From Bordetella parapertussis (GTDB lineage: Bacteria; Pseudomonadota; Gammaproteobacteria; Burkholderiales; Burkholderiaceae_C): a DNA stretch of 64,000 nt. The notes under the pieces were generated by a model. The model was not told the DNA's origin. It searched no databases and worked only from the letters and a program-made list of their open reading frames with translations. Below are positions 6,909 to 17,448 of the stretch, piece by piece (positions within the stretch are counted from its first letter, which is position 1; each line of letters begins with the position of its first letter). Made by a program: the position numbers and the translations under genes. Location of the stretch: the NCBI GenBank assembly GCA_945901125.1, contig CAMDKD010000012.1:5940-69939 (forward strand). The letters run 5' to 3'.

Positions 6909-9749
6909 CTACAAATTGGGCGCGAGCAACCTGAGCAAATCTTTTTCCGCCACGCCTTGGCGCTGTGCCAAGTCTTGCACCTGATCGTCTCCGATGCGCC
7001 CGACATTGAAATATTGCGATTGCGGGTGGCCGATGTAAAAACCGCTGACGCTGGCCGCCGGTGTCATCGCCAAACTGTCGGTCAACATCATGCCTATGTC
7101 CTGGCATTGCAATAACTCAAACATCGCGCGTTTCACGCTGTGGTCCGGGCACGCCGGGTAGCCCGGTGCCGGGCGTATGCCCTGGTATTTTTCTTTGACC
7201 AGTTCTTCTGTGCTGAGTTGCTCACCGGCGGCATAGCCCCACAGGTCACGCCGCACACGCGCATGCATGCATTCGGCAAACGCCTCGGCCAAGCGGTCTG
7301 CCAAGGCCTTGAGCATGATGGCGCTGTAGTCGTCATGGTCGTCCATGAAATATTTTTCCTTGGCTTCAACACCCAAACCTGAAGTGACCGCAAACACGCC
7401 GACATAGTCTTTGAAGCCGGTGGGTTGGCCATTCGCATCCGTGAAGGGAGCGACAAAATCGGACAAACACCGGTTAGGGTTTTGCACGCCGTCATGCACC
7501 GGCTTTTCGGTTTGCTGGCGCAAGCCGTGCCAGGTCAACGCGCGCTGCGTGCGGGTTTCATCGGTCCACAACACGATGTCGTCGCCTAGGCTGTTGGCCG
7601 GGTACAAGCCCACCACGCCATGCGCGTTCAACCAGCGGCCTTCGACCAAACGCTTCAACATGCGTTTGCCATCACTGAACACGCGTTGCGCTTCTGTGCC
7701 GACCACCTCGTCTTTCAATATCGCAGGAAACGGTCCGGCCAAATCCCAAGTCTGGAAAAACGGACCCCAATCGATATAGGTTTCCAGCTCTGCCAGATCA
7801 AAGTTTTTGAACAAGCGTTTGCCAATGAAACGCGGTGTGGCTGCGGTGTAAGACGCCCAATCGAGCACAGGCGCATTCGCTCTCGCTTTGGCAAGCGGCA
7901 GCAACGGGGTTTGTTTTTTGTTCGCGTGTTGTGTGCGCACTTTGTCGTAGTCGGCGTTCAAGTCTGCAATGAATTGCGTGGCCTGATCGCTGAGCAAGCC
8001 TTGCGCCACACCGACGCTGCGCGACGCGTCCGGCACATACACCACCGGGCCTTCGTAATGCGGCGCAATCTTCACCGCGGTGTGCACACGGCTGCATGTT
8101 GCGCCGCCAATGAGCAACGGGATTTTGCGCATGCGGAAGTAATCGTCCTTTTGCATTTCGCTGGCGACATACTGCATTTCTTCCAGCGACGGTGTGATGA
8201 GGCCTGACAAGCCGATGATGTCTGCGCCTTCTACTTTGGCGCGCGCGAGGATGTCGTGGCAGGCCACCATCACGCCCATGTTGACCACGTCAAAGTTATT
8301 GCACTGAAGCACCACCGTGACGATGTTTTTGCCTATGTCATGCACATCGCCTTTGACCGTGGCAATCACGATCTTGCCTTTGGTTTTCACCTCTTCACCG
8401 GCGGCTTCCTGCTGGCGTTTTTCTTCTTCAATATAAGGAATCAATTGCGCCACCGCTTGCTTCATGACGCGCGCGCTTTTCACCACCTGCGGCAAAAACA
8501 TCTTGCCCTGGCCGAACAAATCGCCCACGACGTTCATGCCGTCCATCAACGGGCCTTCGATCACATGCAAGGGTCTGCCGCCCGTGGCCAGCAATTCGCG
8601 GTAAGCCTCTTCGGTATCTACGGTGATGAAGTCGGTGATGCCGTGCACCAGTGCGTGCGAAAGGCGCTGCGCCACCGCCACCGGTGTTTCGGGCGTGCCG
8701 CGCCAGGCGAGTTTGGTGCTATCGTCTCTGGCAGCGCCTTTGGCGTTTTCGGCGATCTCAATCAAGCGCTCGCCAGGTGTCAAGTGCGGCTCGCCCGGCT
8801 TGTAGACGGGCGTTCTGTTCAACACCACGTCTTCGACACGCTCGCGCAACACAGATTCCAGGTCGTCGTACACACCGACCATGCCTGCGTTCACAATGCC
8901 CATGTCCATACCGGCTTGAATGGCGTGGTACAAAAACACGGTGTGTATGGCTTCGCGCACCGGGTCGTTGCCGCGAAAGCTGAAGGACACATTCGACACG
9001 CCGCCTGATACTTTCGCGCCGGGCAAATGCTGTTTGATCCAGCGCGTGGCTTCGATGAAGTCCACTGCGTAGTTGTCGTGTTCTTCGATGCCTGTTGCGA
9101 TGGCAAAAATATTCGGATCAAAAATAATATCTTCAGGCGAAAACCCGACTTCGTCCACCAACACGCGGTAAGCGCGTTCGCAAATCTCTACTTTGCGTTT
9201 GTAGGTGTCGGCTTGACCTTGCTCATCGAAGGCCATCACCACCGCTGCTGCGCCATAGCGCTTGATCAATTTGGCCTGGCGTTTGAATTCATCCAAGCCT
9301 TCTTTCATGCTGATGGAATTCACAATGCCCTTGCCTTGTATGCAGCGCAAACCAGCTTCTATGACCGACCACTTAGAGCTATCGATCATGATGGGCACGC
9401 GCGCAATATCGGGTTCAGACGCGATCAAATTCAAAAACCGCACCATGGCCGCCTGGCTGTCGAGCATGGCCTCGTCCATGTTGATGTCGATGATTTGCGC
9501 ACCGTTTTCTACTTGCTGCCGCGCCACCGCCAAGGCCTGCTCGTACTCGCCGTTCAAAATCATGCGGGCAAAGGCTTTGGAGCCGGTGACGTTGGTGCGC
9601 TCGCCGATGTTCACGAACGTAGCTTGCGGCTTTGCACTTAATTCGTCTTCGTTATCTTCTTGAGAGCTCTGTGATTGGCTGGAAGCGATGAACACAGGCT
9701 CCAAGCCTGAGAGCTTCATGGGCGGGACGGTGCGGGATGCGGTATTCAT
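6909..9749 (-). CDS. metH: Methionine synthase, C-terminal half (folate, cobalamin and activation domains)
   Basis: Encodes 946 residues covering the pterin-binding domain (about 42-310, starting TFVNIGERTNVTGSKAF), the cap and cobalamin-binding domains (about 355-600, with GDVHDIGKNIV at 467-476, His470 being the lower cobalt ligand) and the C-terminal SAM-dependent reactivation domain (to 946, with RPAPGYPACPDH). The homocysteine/zinc domain is missing and is encoded by a separate gene at 11577-12662. Together they would transfer a methyl group from methyltetrahydrofolate to homocysteine. Residues 1-40 are a poorly conserved leader. Its 5-prime leader contains an SAH riboswitch at 9753-9839. 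A pgi gene in the opposite direction separates the two halves. Confidence 0.95.
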   Translation of the reverse strand: MNTASRTVPPMKLSGLEPVFIASSQSQSSQEDNEDELSAKPQATFVNIGERTNVTGSKAFARMILNGEYEQALAVARQQVENGAQIIDINMDEAMLDSQAAMVRFLNLIASEPDIARVPIMIDSSKWSVIEAGLRCIQGKGIVNSISMKEGLDEFKRQAKLIKRYGAAAVVMAFDEQGQADTYKRKVEICERAYRVLVDEVGFSPEDIIFDPNIFAIATGIEEHDNYAVDFIEATRWIKQHLPGAKVSGGVSNVSFSFRGNDPVREAIHTVFLYHAIQAGMDMGIVNAGMVGVYDDLESVLRERVEDVVLNRTPVYKPGEPHLTPGERLIEIAENAKGAARDDSTKLAWRGTPETPVAVAQRLSHALVHGITDFITVDTEEAYRELLATGGRPLHVIEGPLMDGMNVVGDLFGQGKMFLPQVVKSARVMKQAVAQLIPYIEEEKRQQEAAGEEVKTKGKIVIATVKGDVHDIGKNIVTVVLQCNNFDVVNMGVMVACHDILARAKVEGADIIGLSGLITPSLEEMQYVASEMQKDDYFRMRKIPLLIGGATCSRVHTAVKIAPHYEGPVVYVPDASRSVGVAQGLLSDQATQFIADLNADYDKVRTQHANKKQTPLLPLAKARANAPVLDWASYTAATPRFIGKRLFKNFDLAELETYIDWGPFFQTWDLAGPFPAILKDEVVGTEAQRVFSDGKRMLKRLVEGRWLNAHGVVGLYPANSLGDDIVLWTDETRTQRALTWHGLRQQTEKPVHDGVQNPNRCLSDFVAPFTDANGQPTGFKDYVGVFAVTSGLGVEAKEKYFMDDHDDYSAIMLKALADRLAEAFAECMHARVRRDLWGYAAGEQLSTEELVKEKYQGIRPAPGYPACPDHSVKRAMFELLQCQDIGMMLTDSLAMTPAASVSGFYIGHPQSQYFNVGRIGDDQVQDLAQRQGVAEKDLLRLLAPNL

Positions 9750-9752
9750 AGA

Positions 9753-9839
9753 CTCACCTGGTGGATGCGAAACAGGTGAGCGTCGTTGCGAAGAAATGTC
9801 CCAAGCCTGGCTTTGTGGAAAGCTGCAACGCTCCTTGAG
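9753..9839 (-). promoter_or_regulatory. SAH riboswitch with Shine-Dalgarno hairpin, metH leader
   Basis: Read on the minus strand, the leader contains the conserved elements of the S-adenosylhomocysteine riboswitch in the right order: GGAGCGTTGCA, then CCAGGCTTGG, then GCAACGACGCTCACC. The first and last pair to form P1. Overlapping the last element is CTCACCTG, an exact complement of CAGGTGAG seven bases or fewer before the metH ATG; this second hairpin (9753-9780) would hide the ribosome site. Inference: SAH binding stabilises P1, frees the ribosome site and turns metH on, as known for this class. Confidence 0.85.
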
Positions 9840-9902
9840 ATTTGCCTTATTCTAGGGTCTGCGCCGCCGCCCCAGGTCGGCACAGTTTGACATTGCACAA
9901 CC

Positions 9903-11501
9903 ATGACACATTTCATCCGCCCGGAACACCGCCTGGCCTGGCAACAACTGCACGCAATGGCTCAAGCAGGTCAAGCGCCGTTGCGTGAGTTGCTGAAAGA
10001 TAAGCAACGACATGCCGAGTTGCAGTTCAACGCTGCCGGATTGATGTTGGACGCCTCGCACCAGCGCGTCAACGCTGAGGTGATGCATGCTTTACAGGCG
10101 CTGGCCGAAGAGTCCGACGTAATGACGCAAGCCCAAGCCATGTTCCGTGGTGACGCCATCAATTCGACCGAACAACGCGCGGTGCTGCACGTGGCTTTGC
10201 GCGGCAGTGAACAAGCCGATCCGCCTTGGGGCAAAGAAATTTCAACTGCTGTCAGCGTCGAGCTGAACAGGTATTGCCGTTTTGCCGAGCAACTTCGGGC
10301 AGGTGATTGCAAAGGCTTTGGCGGCGAGCGCATCACCGACGTGGTGAATCTAGGCATTGGCGGCTCAGACCTAGGGCCGCGCATGGCTACTGAGGCTTTG
10401 TCACATCTAGACGCTGTATGGACTCAGCCACTGGTGCGCTTGCATTACGTGTCGAATGTGGACGCTTGGAGCCTGGCCACCACACTTGCTCCGTTGAAAG
10501 CTGCTTGCACGTTGTTTGTGGTGCAAAGCAAATCATTCACCACACAAGAAACCATGACCTTGTTTGCGTCCGCGCAGCGTTGGCTGCTAGACGCTGGTTG
10601 CCCGCAGGCTGATCTGCATTTGCATCTGGCGGCGGTGACCGCCAAGCCCGCATTGGCGCAGTCACAAGGCATAAGCGACGAGCGCTGTTTCAGTGTCTGG
10701 GATTGGGTAGGCGGTCGTTATTCGCTGTGGTCGGCCATCGGCTTGCCGTTAGCGGCGGCCATAGGCTGCGAGGCTTATCTGCAAATGCTGCAAGGTGCGC
10801 ACGCCATGGACAGCCATTTTCTGCACACGCCTGCCGCAGAAAACATGCCGCTGACCCTGGCCTTGCTAGGCATATGGAACCGCAATTTTCTGGGTGCCTC
10901 CACCCACCATGTGGCGGCTTACCACTCGGCGCTGGGCAAGCTGGTGGCTTTTTTGCAGCAGCAAGACATGGAGTCCAACGGCAAACGTGTGCATATCGAC
11001 GGCAGCGATTGCACGGTAGCGACCACGCCGGTGCTATGGGGCGGCTTGGGCAACGACGGCCAGCACGCGTATTTCCAGCTGTTACACCAAGGCAGCCAAA
11101 CGGTGCCCGTCGATTTCATCGGCGTTCGCCACGGCCATGCCGGTTTACCACTGGCGAAAGAGCACCAGCGTGTGGTGCTACTCAATATGCAAGCCCAGGC
11201 CAAGGCACTGGCCGTAGGCCGCACGCCGCAAGAAACGCGGGCAGCGCTGCTGGCAGAAGGGCTGTCTTCGCCGGATGCTGAACGCCTGGCTCCGCACCGC
11301 AGCTTCTCCGGCAATATCCCCAGCAGCACCTTGTGGATGGACAGCCTGACCCCATACAACCTGGGCGCGCTGATCGCGCTGTATGAGCACAAGGTGTTTT
11401 GTCAGGCCGCCATCTGGGGCATCAATGCGTTTGACCAATGGGGCGTGGAGTTGGGCAAATCCATGGCGCTGGCGATAGAGGCCGGCGCTGACTCAGGTTG
11501 A
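9903..11501 (+). CDS. pgi: Glucose-6-phosphate isomerase
   Basis: Interconverts glucose 6-phosphate and fructose 6-phosphate in the cytosol. At 532 residues it is close to the usual size. Hallmarks are VVNLGIGGSDLGPRMA (about residues 141-156), the phosphate-binding SKSFTTQETMTL and, toward the C terminus, LIALYEHKVFCQAAIWGINAFDQWGVELGK. It is transcribed alone, divergent from the metH C-terminal gene with about 150 bases between starts (mostly the SAH riboswitch leader) and convergent with the metH N-terminal gene. Its placement between the two methionine synthase halves is unusual. Confidence 0.97.
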   Translation: MTHFIRPEHRLAWQQLHAMAQAGQAPLRELLKDKQRHAELQFNAAGLMLDASHQRVNAEVMHALQALAEESDVMTQAQAMFRGDAINSTEQRAVLHVALRGSEQADPPWGKEISTAVSVELNRYCRFAEQLRAGDCKGFGGERITDVVNLGIGGSDLGPRMATEALSHLDAVWTQPLVRLHYVSNVDAWSLATTLAPLKAACTLFVVQSKSFTTQETMTLFASAQRWLLDAGCPQADLHLHLAAVTAKPALAQSQGISDERCFSVWDWVGGRYSLWSAIGLPLAAAIGCEAYLQMLQGAHAMDSHFLHTPAAENMPLTLALLGIWNRNFLGASTHHVAAYHSALGKLVAFLQQQDMESNGKRVHIDGSDCTVATTPVLWGGLGNDGQHAYFQLLHQGSQTVPVDFIGVRHGHAGLPLAKEHQRVVLLNMQAQAKALAVGRTPQETRAALLAEGLSSPDAERLAPHRSFSGNIPSSTLWMDSLTPYNLGALIALYEHKVFCQAAIWGINAFDQWGVELGKSMALAIEAGADSG

Positions 11502-11576
11502 TCATCAGCCAGTTGCATATGGCTCACCCGGGGCTCAACTGAGAAGCTGCCGGGGCACTTACGCCAATTACCCGCT

Positions 11577-12662
<1,086 letters not shown>

Positions 12663-12788
12663 GTTGGTCTTTGAAAATGGCCGGTTCAGCAAACAAACCG
12701 GCGGGTCTGTTGCGCTATTTTCGCCGACAGTTTGCGGTCAGCTACTGTGTTTTAGAATAGCATTCTGTTTCCGTTCAAAGGTAATGCC

Positions 12789-12923
12789 ATGTCTGACCAT
12801 TCTCAAGACACAGATTCCACCGATGTGGTCGAATCCATTGTTCCCCTGATGCCTATCGTGTTGCCTGTCGGCGGCGCGGTGCTGATTTTCTTGCTGGCAT
12901 TCATCGCTATTTTCATGGCCTGA
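12789..12923 (+). CDS. 44-residue single-span membrane protein
   Basis: A short gene encoding MSDHSQDTDSTDVVESIVPL followed by MPIVLPVGGAVLIFLLAFIA and IFMA: an acidic cytoplasmic-like head and one strong transmembrane helix (about residues 21-43). AAAGG sits eight bases before the ATG, and a good terminator follows 43 bases after the stop, so it looks like a real one-gene transcript. It diverges from the metH N-terminal gene. I cannot name a function; small proteins of this form often attach to a larger membrane complex. Confidence 0.6.
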   Translation: MSDHSQDTDSTDVVESIVPLMPIVLPVGGAVLIFLLAFIAIFMA

Positions 12924-12965
12924 GCTTGTTGCAGACGTCTAGTTATCTGACGTCGGCCCGGTACT

Positions 12966-12990
12966 AAAAACGCCTGCGGGCGTTTTTTTA
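12966..12990 (+). terminator. Rho-independent terminator after the 44-residue gene
   Basis: Stem AAAACGCC(T)...GGGCGTTTT around a short GC-rich loop followed by a T7 run. It isolates the small membrane-protein gene from pckG. Confidence 0.85.
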
Positions 12991-13155
12991 TATCTTTTGT
13001 CTGCTTTTGTTTGGCTGAATCAGCACCATTTTGTCAGCTGTTCAAGCCTCAGACATTCATAGAATGATCGACCCGCTCACACCACGAGCCAAAGGATTGC
13101 GGTCAGCGCCTCACAGACGGGCGCTGACCTTAATTTTTTGATCGAGGAGTGTTTG

Positions 13156-14988
13156 ATGAACCCACCTGCATATGTGAAGCACGCCAGGCTCAAAGCCTGG
13201 GTAGACGACATGGTCGCCTTGTGCAAACCGGATCAGGTTTACTGGTGCGACGGAAGTGAAGATGAATATCAGCGTCTTTGCCAGCAACTGGTCGACGCCG
13301 GTACGTTTAAAAAACTCAATCCTGCCAAACGCCCGAATTCATTCCTGGCCTGCTCCGACCCCAGCGACGTGGCCCGGGTCGAAGACCGTACTTACATTTG
13401 CTCCGAGAAAAAAGAAGAAGCCGGCCCTACCAACAACTGGATGGACCCGGGCGAAATGCGCAGCACCTTGCAACCCTTGTTTGACGGCTGTATGAAAGGC
13501 CGCACCATGTACGTGGTGCCTTTCAGCATGGGCCCGCTGGGCTCGCCGATCGCACACATCGGCATTGAATTGAGCGACAGCGCTTATGTGGCGGTGAATC
13601 AGCGCATCATGACCCGCATGGGCCGCGCCGTGTTTGATGTGCTCGGTGCAGATGGCGATTTCGTCCCCTGTGTACACACCGTCGGCGCGCCTTTGAGCGC
13701 CGACCAAAAAGACGTGTCATGGCCTTGTAACAGCACCAAATACATCGTGCATTACCCCCGGACCCGGGAAATCTGGTCTTACGGATCAGGCTACGGCGGC
13801 AACGCTTTGCTGGGCAAAAAGTGTTTTGCGCTGCGCATCGCCTCCAACATGGGCCGCGACCAAGGCTGGCTGGCCGAGCACATGTTGATCCTCGGACTGA
13901 CCAACCCGCAAGGCAAAAAATACCATGTCGCAGCGGCTTTTCCCAGTGCTTGCGGCAAAACCAATTTCTCCATGCTGGTGCCGCCTGCCGGTTTTGACGG
14001 CTGGAAAGTCACCACCATCGGCGACGACATCGCCTGGATCAAACCAAGTCCCAACGGCGATTTGCGCGCCATCAACCCGGAAGCAGGTTACTTCGGTGTC
14101 GCCCCCGGCACCAATTTCCACACCAACCCGAATTGCATGGCGAGCCTTGACAAAAACGTCATCTTCACCAATGTGGGTTTGACCGACGACGGCGATGTCT
14201 GGTGGGAAGGCATGGAAAAAGACAGCGGCCAATTGCCTGATCACCTGATCGACTGGCAAGGCAAAGACTGGACCCCCGCGATTGCCAAAGAAACCGGCGC
14301 CAAGGCGGCGCATCCTAACGCACGCTTTACCGTGGCCGCCACCAACAACCCGGCGCTGGACAGCGCCTGGGATGACGCCGCCGGTGTGAAGATTGATGCC
14401 TTTATTTTCGGCGGACGCCGCTCGACCACCGTGCCGCTGGTGACACAAGCACGCAACTGGACTGAGGGCGTTTACATGGCGGCCACCATGGGCTCGGAAA
14501 CCACGGCCGCTGCCGCCGGCCAGCAAGGCGTGGTTCGCCGCGATCCGTTCGCCATGCTGCCGTTCATGGGCTACAACATGAGCGACTATTTCCAGCATTG
14601 GCTGAACATGGGCGACACTTTGAAAAGCACAGGCGCGCGTTTGCCGGCCATCTTCTGCGTCAACTGGTTCCGCAAAGGCGATGACGGCAAGTTCGTCTGG
14701 CCTGGTTACGGCGAAAACATGCGCGTGCTCAAGTGGATGATTGACCGCATCGAAGGCCAGGCCAAAGGCCGTGAAAACGTCTTCGGCATCAGCCCGACGT
14801 ACGAGGAAATCACCTGGACCGGCTTGGACTTCACGCAGTCACAGTTCCAAACCGTGACACATATCGACAAAGCGGCTTGGGTCGAAGAGCTGAAATTGCA
14901 CGAAGTGCTGTTCACACAACTGGCTTACCACTTGCCGGCTGAACTGACCGCGACCAAAACAGCGATTGCTTTGCGCCTGGATGCTTGA
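13156..14988 (+). CDS. pckG: Phosphoenolpyruvate carboxykinase (GTP)
   Basis: Converts oxaloacetate and GTP to phosphoenolpyruvate and CO2, the entry step of gluconeogenesis. The start MNPPAYVKHARLKAWVDD is chosen because GAGGAG lies seven bases before it; 610 residues fits the GTP-dependent family. Visible motifs: the P-loop PSACGKTNFSMLVPP with its reactive cysteine (about residue 275), NNWMDPGEM, and FGGRRSTTVPLV (about 420). Single-gene transcript between a terminator upstream and a possible weak hairpin downstream (14995-15011). Confidence 0.97.
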   Translation: MNPPAYVKHARLKAWVDDMVALCKPDQVYWCDGSEDEYQRLCQQLVDAGTFKKLNPAKRPNSFLACSDPSDVARVEDRTYICSEKKEEAGPTNNWMDPGEMRSTLQPLFDGCMKGRTMYVVPFSMGPLGSPIAHIGIELSDSAYVAVNQRIMTRMGRAVFDVLGADGDFVPCVHTVGAPLSADQKDVSWPCNSTKYIVHYPRTREIWSYGSGYGGNALLGKKCFALRIASNMGRDQGWLAEHMLILGLTNPQGKKYHVAAAFPSACGKTNFSMLVPPAGFDGWKVTTIGDDIAWIKPSPNGDLRAINPEAGYFGVAPGTNFHTNPNCMASLDKNVIFTNVGLTDDGDVWWEGMEKDSGQLPDHLIDWQGKDWTPAIAKETGAKAAHPNARFTVAATNNPALDSAWDDAAGVKIDAFIFGGRRSTTVPLVTQARNWTEGVYMAATMGSETTAAAAGQQGVVRRDPFAMLPFMGYNMSDYFQHWLNMGDTLKSTGARLPAIFCVNWFRKGDDGKFVWPGYGENMRVLKWMIDRIEGQAKGRENVFGISPTYEEITWTGLDFTQSQFQTVTHIDKAAWVEELKLHEVLFTQLAYHLPAELTATKTAIALRLDA

Positions 14989-14994
14989 CATACG

Positions 14995-15011
14995 ACTGTC
15001 TTATTGACAGT
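14995..15011 (+). terminator. Possible weak terminator after pckG
   Basis: Inverted repeat ACTGTC-TTATT-GACAGT six bases after the pckG stop, followed only by TT. A weak stem without a full U tract, so its role is uncertain. Confidence 0.3.
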
Positions 15012-15055
15012 TTCTGGCATCATCCGGTTTTATTTTTTTGATGCAAGGGTGAAGC

Positions 15056-16663
15056 ATGGGCGCGTTTGAGGTGAGTTGGCCGCAGCAGCAACTGGAACAA
15101 CATTTTCAACCTGTGCGTGCTTTGCGCTGTTTTACCGGCAGGCCGCAAAGCCTTCATGCTTTGCTGGAAAACGCTGTTGCCGTCAATCCGCACGGCACCG
15201 CCCTGGTCTGTGACAACACACGGCTCAGCTATTCAGAGTTAAACCGGCGTGTTGCTCAATTGGCGGCCGCTTGGCAACTACTGGGTATACAGCCGGGCGA
15301 CCGCATTGCTTTGCTGCTGGGCAACCGCATCGAGTTTGTGCTGTGCCTGTTGGCCGCCACCCGCTTAGGGGCCATCACGGTGCCGATCAGCATCCGTGAA
15401 CAAACCCCGGGCCTGCATTACATGCTGGAGCACTGCGCTGCCGTGATGCTGGTGCACGAGTCCACTCTTGCCGATGTGGTGCCGTCATCCAGCAGTCTGC
15501 CAAGCCTGCGCTGGCGCGTGAGTTTTGACGGCTGCACCGGGGCGCTGGACTTTGATTCTCTGTTGTCCTCAGAACAACTGGACAAGCCGGCCCCGGTTCA
15601 AGAAGAAGATCCTGCTGTCATTTTGTACACCTCAGGCACCACCGGAAGGCCTAAAGGCGCCATGTTGAGTCACCTGGGAATCGTCCATTCAAGCATGCAT
15701 TACCAAGCCGGTATGGCTTTGGGCATGAACGATGTGGGTCTGGCAGCCGTGCCCTTAAGCCATGTCACAGGACTGGTTGCTTTGGTCACCACCATGCTGC
15801 GTGTGGCTGGCACCATGGTCATATTGCCGAGCTTCAAAGCTGCGGCGTTTTTGCAGCTCGCTCAGCAGGAAAAAATGACTTACACCATCATGGTGCCTGC
15901 CATGTACAACCTGTGTTTGTTACAGCCTGATTTCGGCCACATGGATTTGCGCCATTGGCGGGTCGGTGCCTATGGCGGTGCGCCCATGCCGGTGGCCAGC
16001 ATTGAAGCCATGGCCCGTACCTTGCCTGCTTTGGTACTGATGAATTGCTATGGCGCCACCGAAACCACTTCCCCTGCCACCATGATGCCGCCGGGTATGA
16101 CGCCTTTGCACAATGACACGGTCGGTCAACCGCTGGTTTGCTCAGACATCAAAGTGGTCGACGATGACGGCCTGTCACTGCCCGCCGGTGACATGGGCGA
16201 GATCTGGATCAAAGGCCCTATGGTGGTTGCCGGCTATTGGAACAACCCTGAAGCCACCGCCAAAGAATTTGTCGACGGCTACTGGAAGTCGGGCGACATG
16301 GGCAGCCTGGATGCACAAGGCTATGTCCGTATCCTGGACCGCAAAAAAGACATGCTTAACCGGGGTGGTTACAAGATTTACTGCATCGAGGTTGAAAACA
16401 CCTTGTACCAGCACCCGGCGGTTGCTGAATGCGCGATTGTGGCCAAGCCTTGTCCCGTTCTGGGAGAGCGTGTACACGCGTTCATTTCATTGCGCGATGC
16501 TGTCAGTGCTGAAGAATTAACCGTTTTTTGCAGCACGCGACTGTCACGCGAAAAAGTGCCTGAAAGCTTCACACTCAGCAACCAGCCCTTGCCACGCAAC
16601 GCCAACGGTAAATTGATGAAACGCGATATGCGCGAGACACTATTAAAAACACTGAGCGCTTAA
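15056..16663 (+). CDS. AMP-dependent acyl-CoA ligase, substrate unknown
   Basis: A 535-residue adenylate-forming enzyme expected to activate a carboxylic acid with ATP and join it to CoA. Core motifs: VILYTSGTTGRPKGAMLSH (phosphate loop, about residue 190), NCYGATETTSP (A5), YWKSGDMGSLDAQGYVRILDRKKDMLNRGG (A7-A8) and the catalytic lysine region PRNANGKLMKRDMRE at the C terminus. A ribosome-site-like AAGGGTG precedes the ATG. No neighbouring gene suggests the substrate; the hydrophobic active-site region and family style suggest a medium-/long-chain or aromatic acid, but this is a guess. Confidence 0.85.
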   Translation: MGAFEVSWPQQQLEQHFQPVRALRCFTGRPQSLHALLENAVAVNPHGTALVCDNTRLSYSELNRRVAQLAAAWQLLGIQPGDRIALLLGNRIEFVLCLLAATRLGAITVPISIREQTPGLHYMLEHCAAVMLVHESTLADVVPSSSSLPSLRWRVSFDGCTGALDFDSLLSSEQLDKPAPVQEEDPAVILYTSGTTGRPKGAMLSHLGIVHSSMHYQAGMALGMNDVGLAAVPLSHVTGLVALVTTMLRVAGTMVILPSFKAAAFLQLAQQEKMTYTIMVPAMYNLCLLQPDFGHMDLRHWRVGAYGGAPMPVASIEAMARTLPALVLMNCYGATETTSPATMMPPGMTPLHNDTVGQPLVCSDIKVVDDDGLSLPAGDMGEIWIKGPMVVAGYWNNPEATAKEFVDGYWKSGDMGSLDAQGYVRILDRKKDMLNRGGYKIYCIEVENTLYQHPAVAECAIVAKPCPVLGERVHAFISLRDAVSAEELTVFCSTRLSREKVPESFTLSNQPLPRNANGKLMKRDMRETLLKTLSA

Positions 16664-17433
16664 GCCTGTAATGACAAAGTCTGTGCCAGCGCCAGGTATT
16701 GCTGTACCGGCACTTCCTCGGCACGCCGCTGCACATCAAAGTCGCCGCTGAAACCACGCTGCGTCAGCCATCGTCCCAGGGTATGGCGCAGCAATTTGCG
16801 CCTTTGGCTGAACGCCACCTGAACCAGTTCGCTCAACAGCTTTGCATCGACCGCCGCTCCATTGGCATGCGGCAGCATTCGCACCACCGCGCTGTCTACC
16901 CGCGGTGGCGGATCAAACGCCTGGGGACCGACCAGCAATACCATTTCCATGTCGTAACGCCATTGCAGCATCACACTCAAGCGGCCGTAATGCGCGGTAG
17001 ACGGCACCGCCACCATGCGCTCGACCACTTCTTTTTGCAGCATGAAATGCTGATCCTTGACGACTGCGACATGCTCAAGCAAATGAAAAAGTATGGGTGT
17101 AGAAATGTTGTAGGGAAGGTTACCGACGACCCGCAATTGACCGGTCTGCATGCTGACGGCCAGTTCTGTGAAATCCACCTTCAACACATCGGCTTGGGTG
17201 ACATCCAGTTGAGCGTGTTCGCGCAACCGGTGCGCCAGATCCCGGTCTAACTCGATCACATGCATTCGCCCGAGCCGCTCTACCAGCGGCTGGGTCATGG
17301 CAGCCAGGCCAGGCCCGATTTCCACCATGGCGTCCCCCGGAAGCGGCTCTATAGCTTGAACTATTTGATCAATCACTGCACCGTCGGTCAGAAAATGCTG
17401 TCCGAAACGTTTGCGCGCCTGGTGTTGCGCCAT
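16660..17433 (-). CDS. rsmA: 16S rRNA dimethyladenosine transferase RsmA (KsgA)
   Basis: Dimethylates A1518 and A1519 near the 3-prime end of 16S rRNA in ribosome assembly. 257 residues. Motifs: RKRFGQHFLTDGAVIDQI, SAM-binding VEIGPGLAAMTQPL (about 37-50) and the catalytic NLPYNISTPILFHLL (about 103). It is the last gene of the lptD-surA-rsmA set, 15 bases after the surA stop, matching the conserved surA-(pdxA)-ksgA order; pdxA is absent here. Its stop codon overlaps the last codons of the convergent acyl-CoA ligase gene by four bases. Confidence 0.97.
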   Translation of the reverse strand: MAQHQARKRFGQHFLTDGAVIDQIVQAIEPLPGDAMVEIGPGLAAMTQPLVERLGRMHVIELDRDLAHRLREHAQLDVTQADVLKVDFTELAVSMQTGQLRVVGNLPYNISTPILFHLLEHVAVVKDQHFMLQKEVVERMVAVPSTAHYGRLSVMLQWRYDMEMVLLVGPQAFDPPPRVDSAVVRMLPHANGAAVDAKLLSELVQVAFSQRRKLLRHTLGRWLTQRGFSGDFDVQRRAEEVPVQQYLALAQTLSLQA

Positions 17434-17448
17434 CAGCGGCGTAAAGAT

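Noticed and set aside
8256..9008. A 250-codon plus-strand open frame opposite metH
   Set aside because: Low-complexity His/Val-rich translation lying wholly within a conserved gene on the other strand.
12680..12702. Hairpin GCCGGTT/AACCGGC in the leader of the metH N-terminal gene as a riboswitch
   Set aside because: It lacks the conserved blocks of SAH, SAM or cobalamin switches; kept only as a note in the gene entry.
13786..14598. A 270-codon open frame on the minus strand opposite pckG
   Set aside because: It is the mirror of a strongly conserved gene; it is rich in His/Arg/Gly with no family pattern and no ribosome site.
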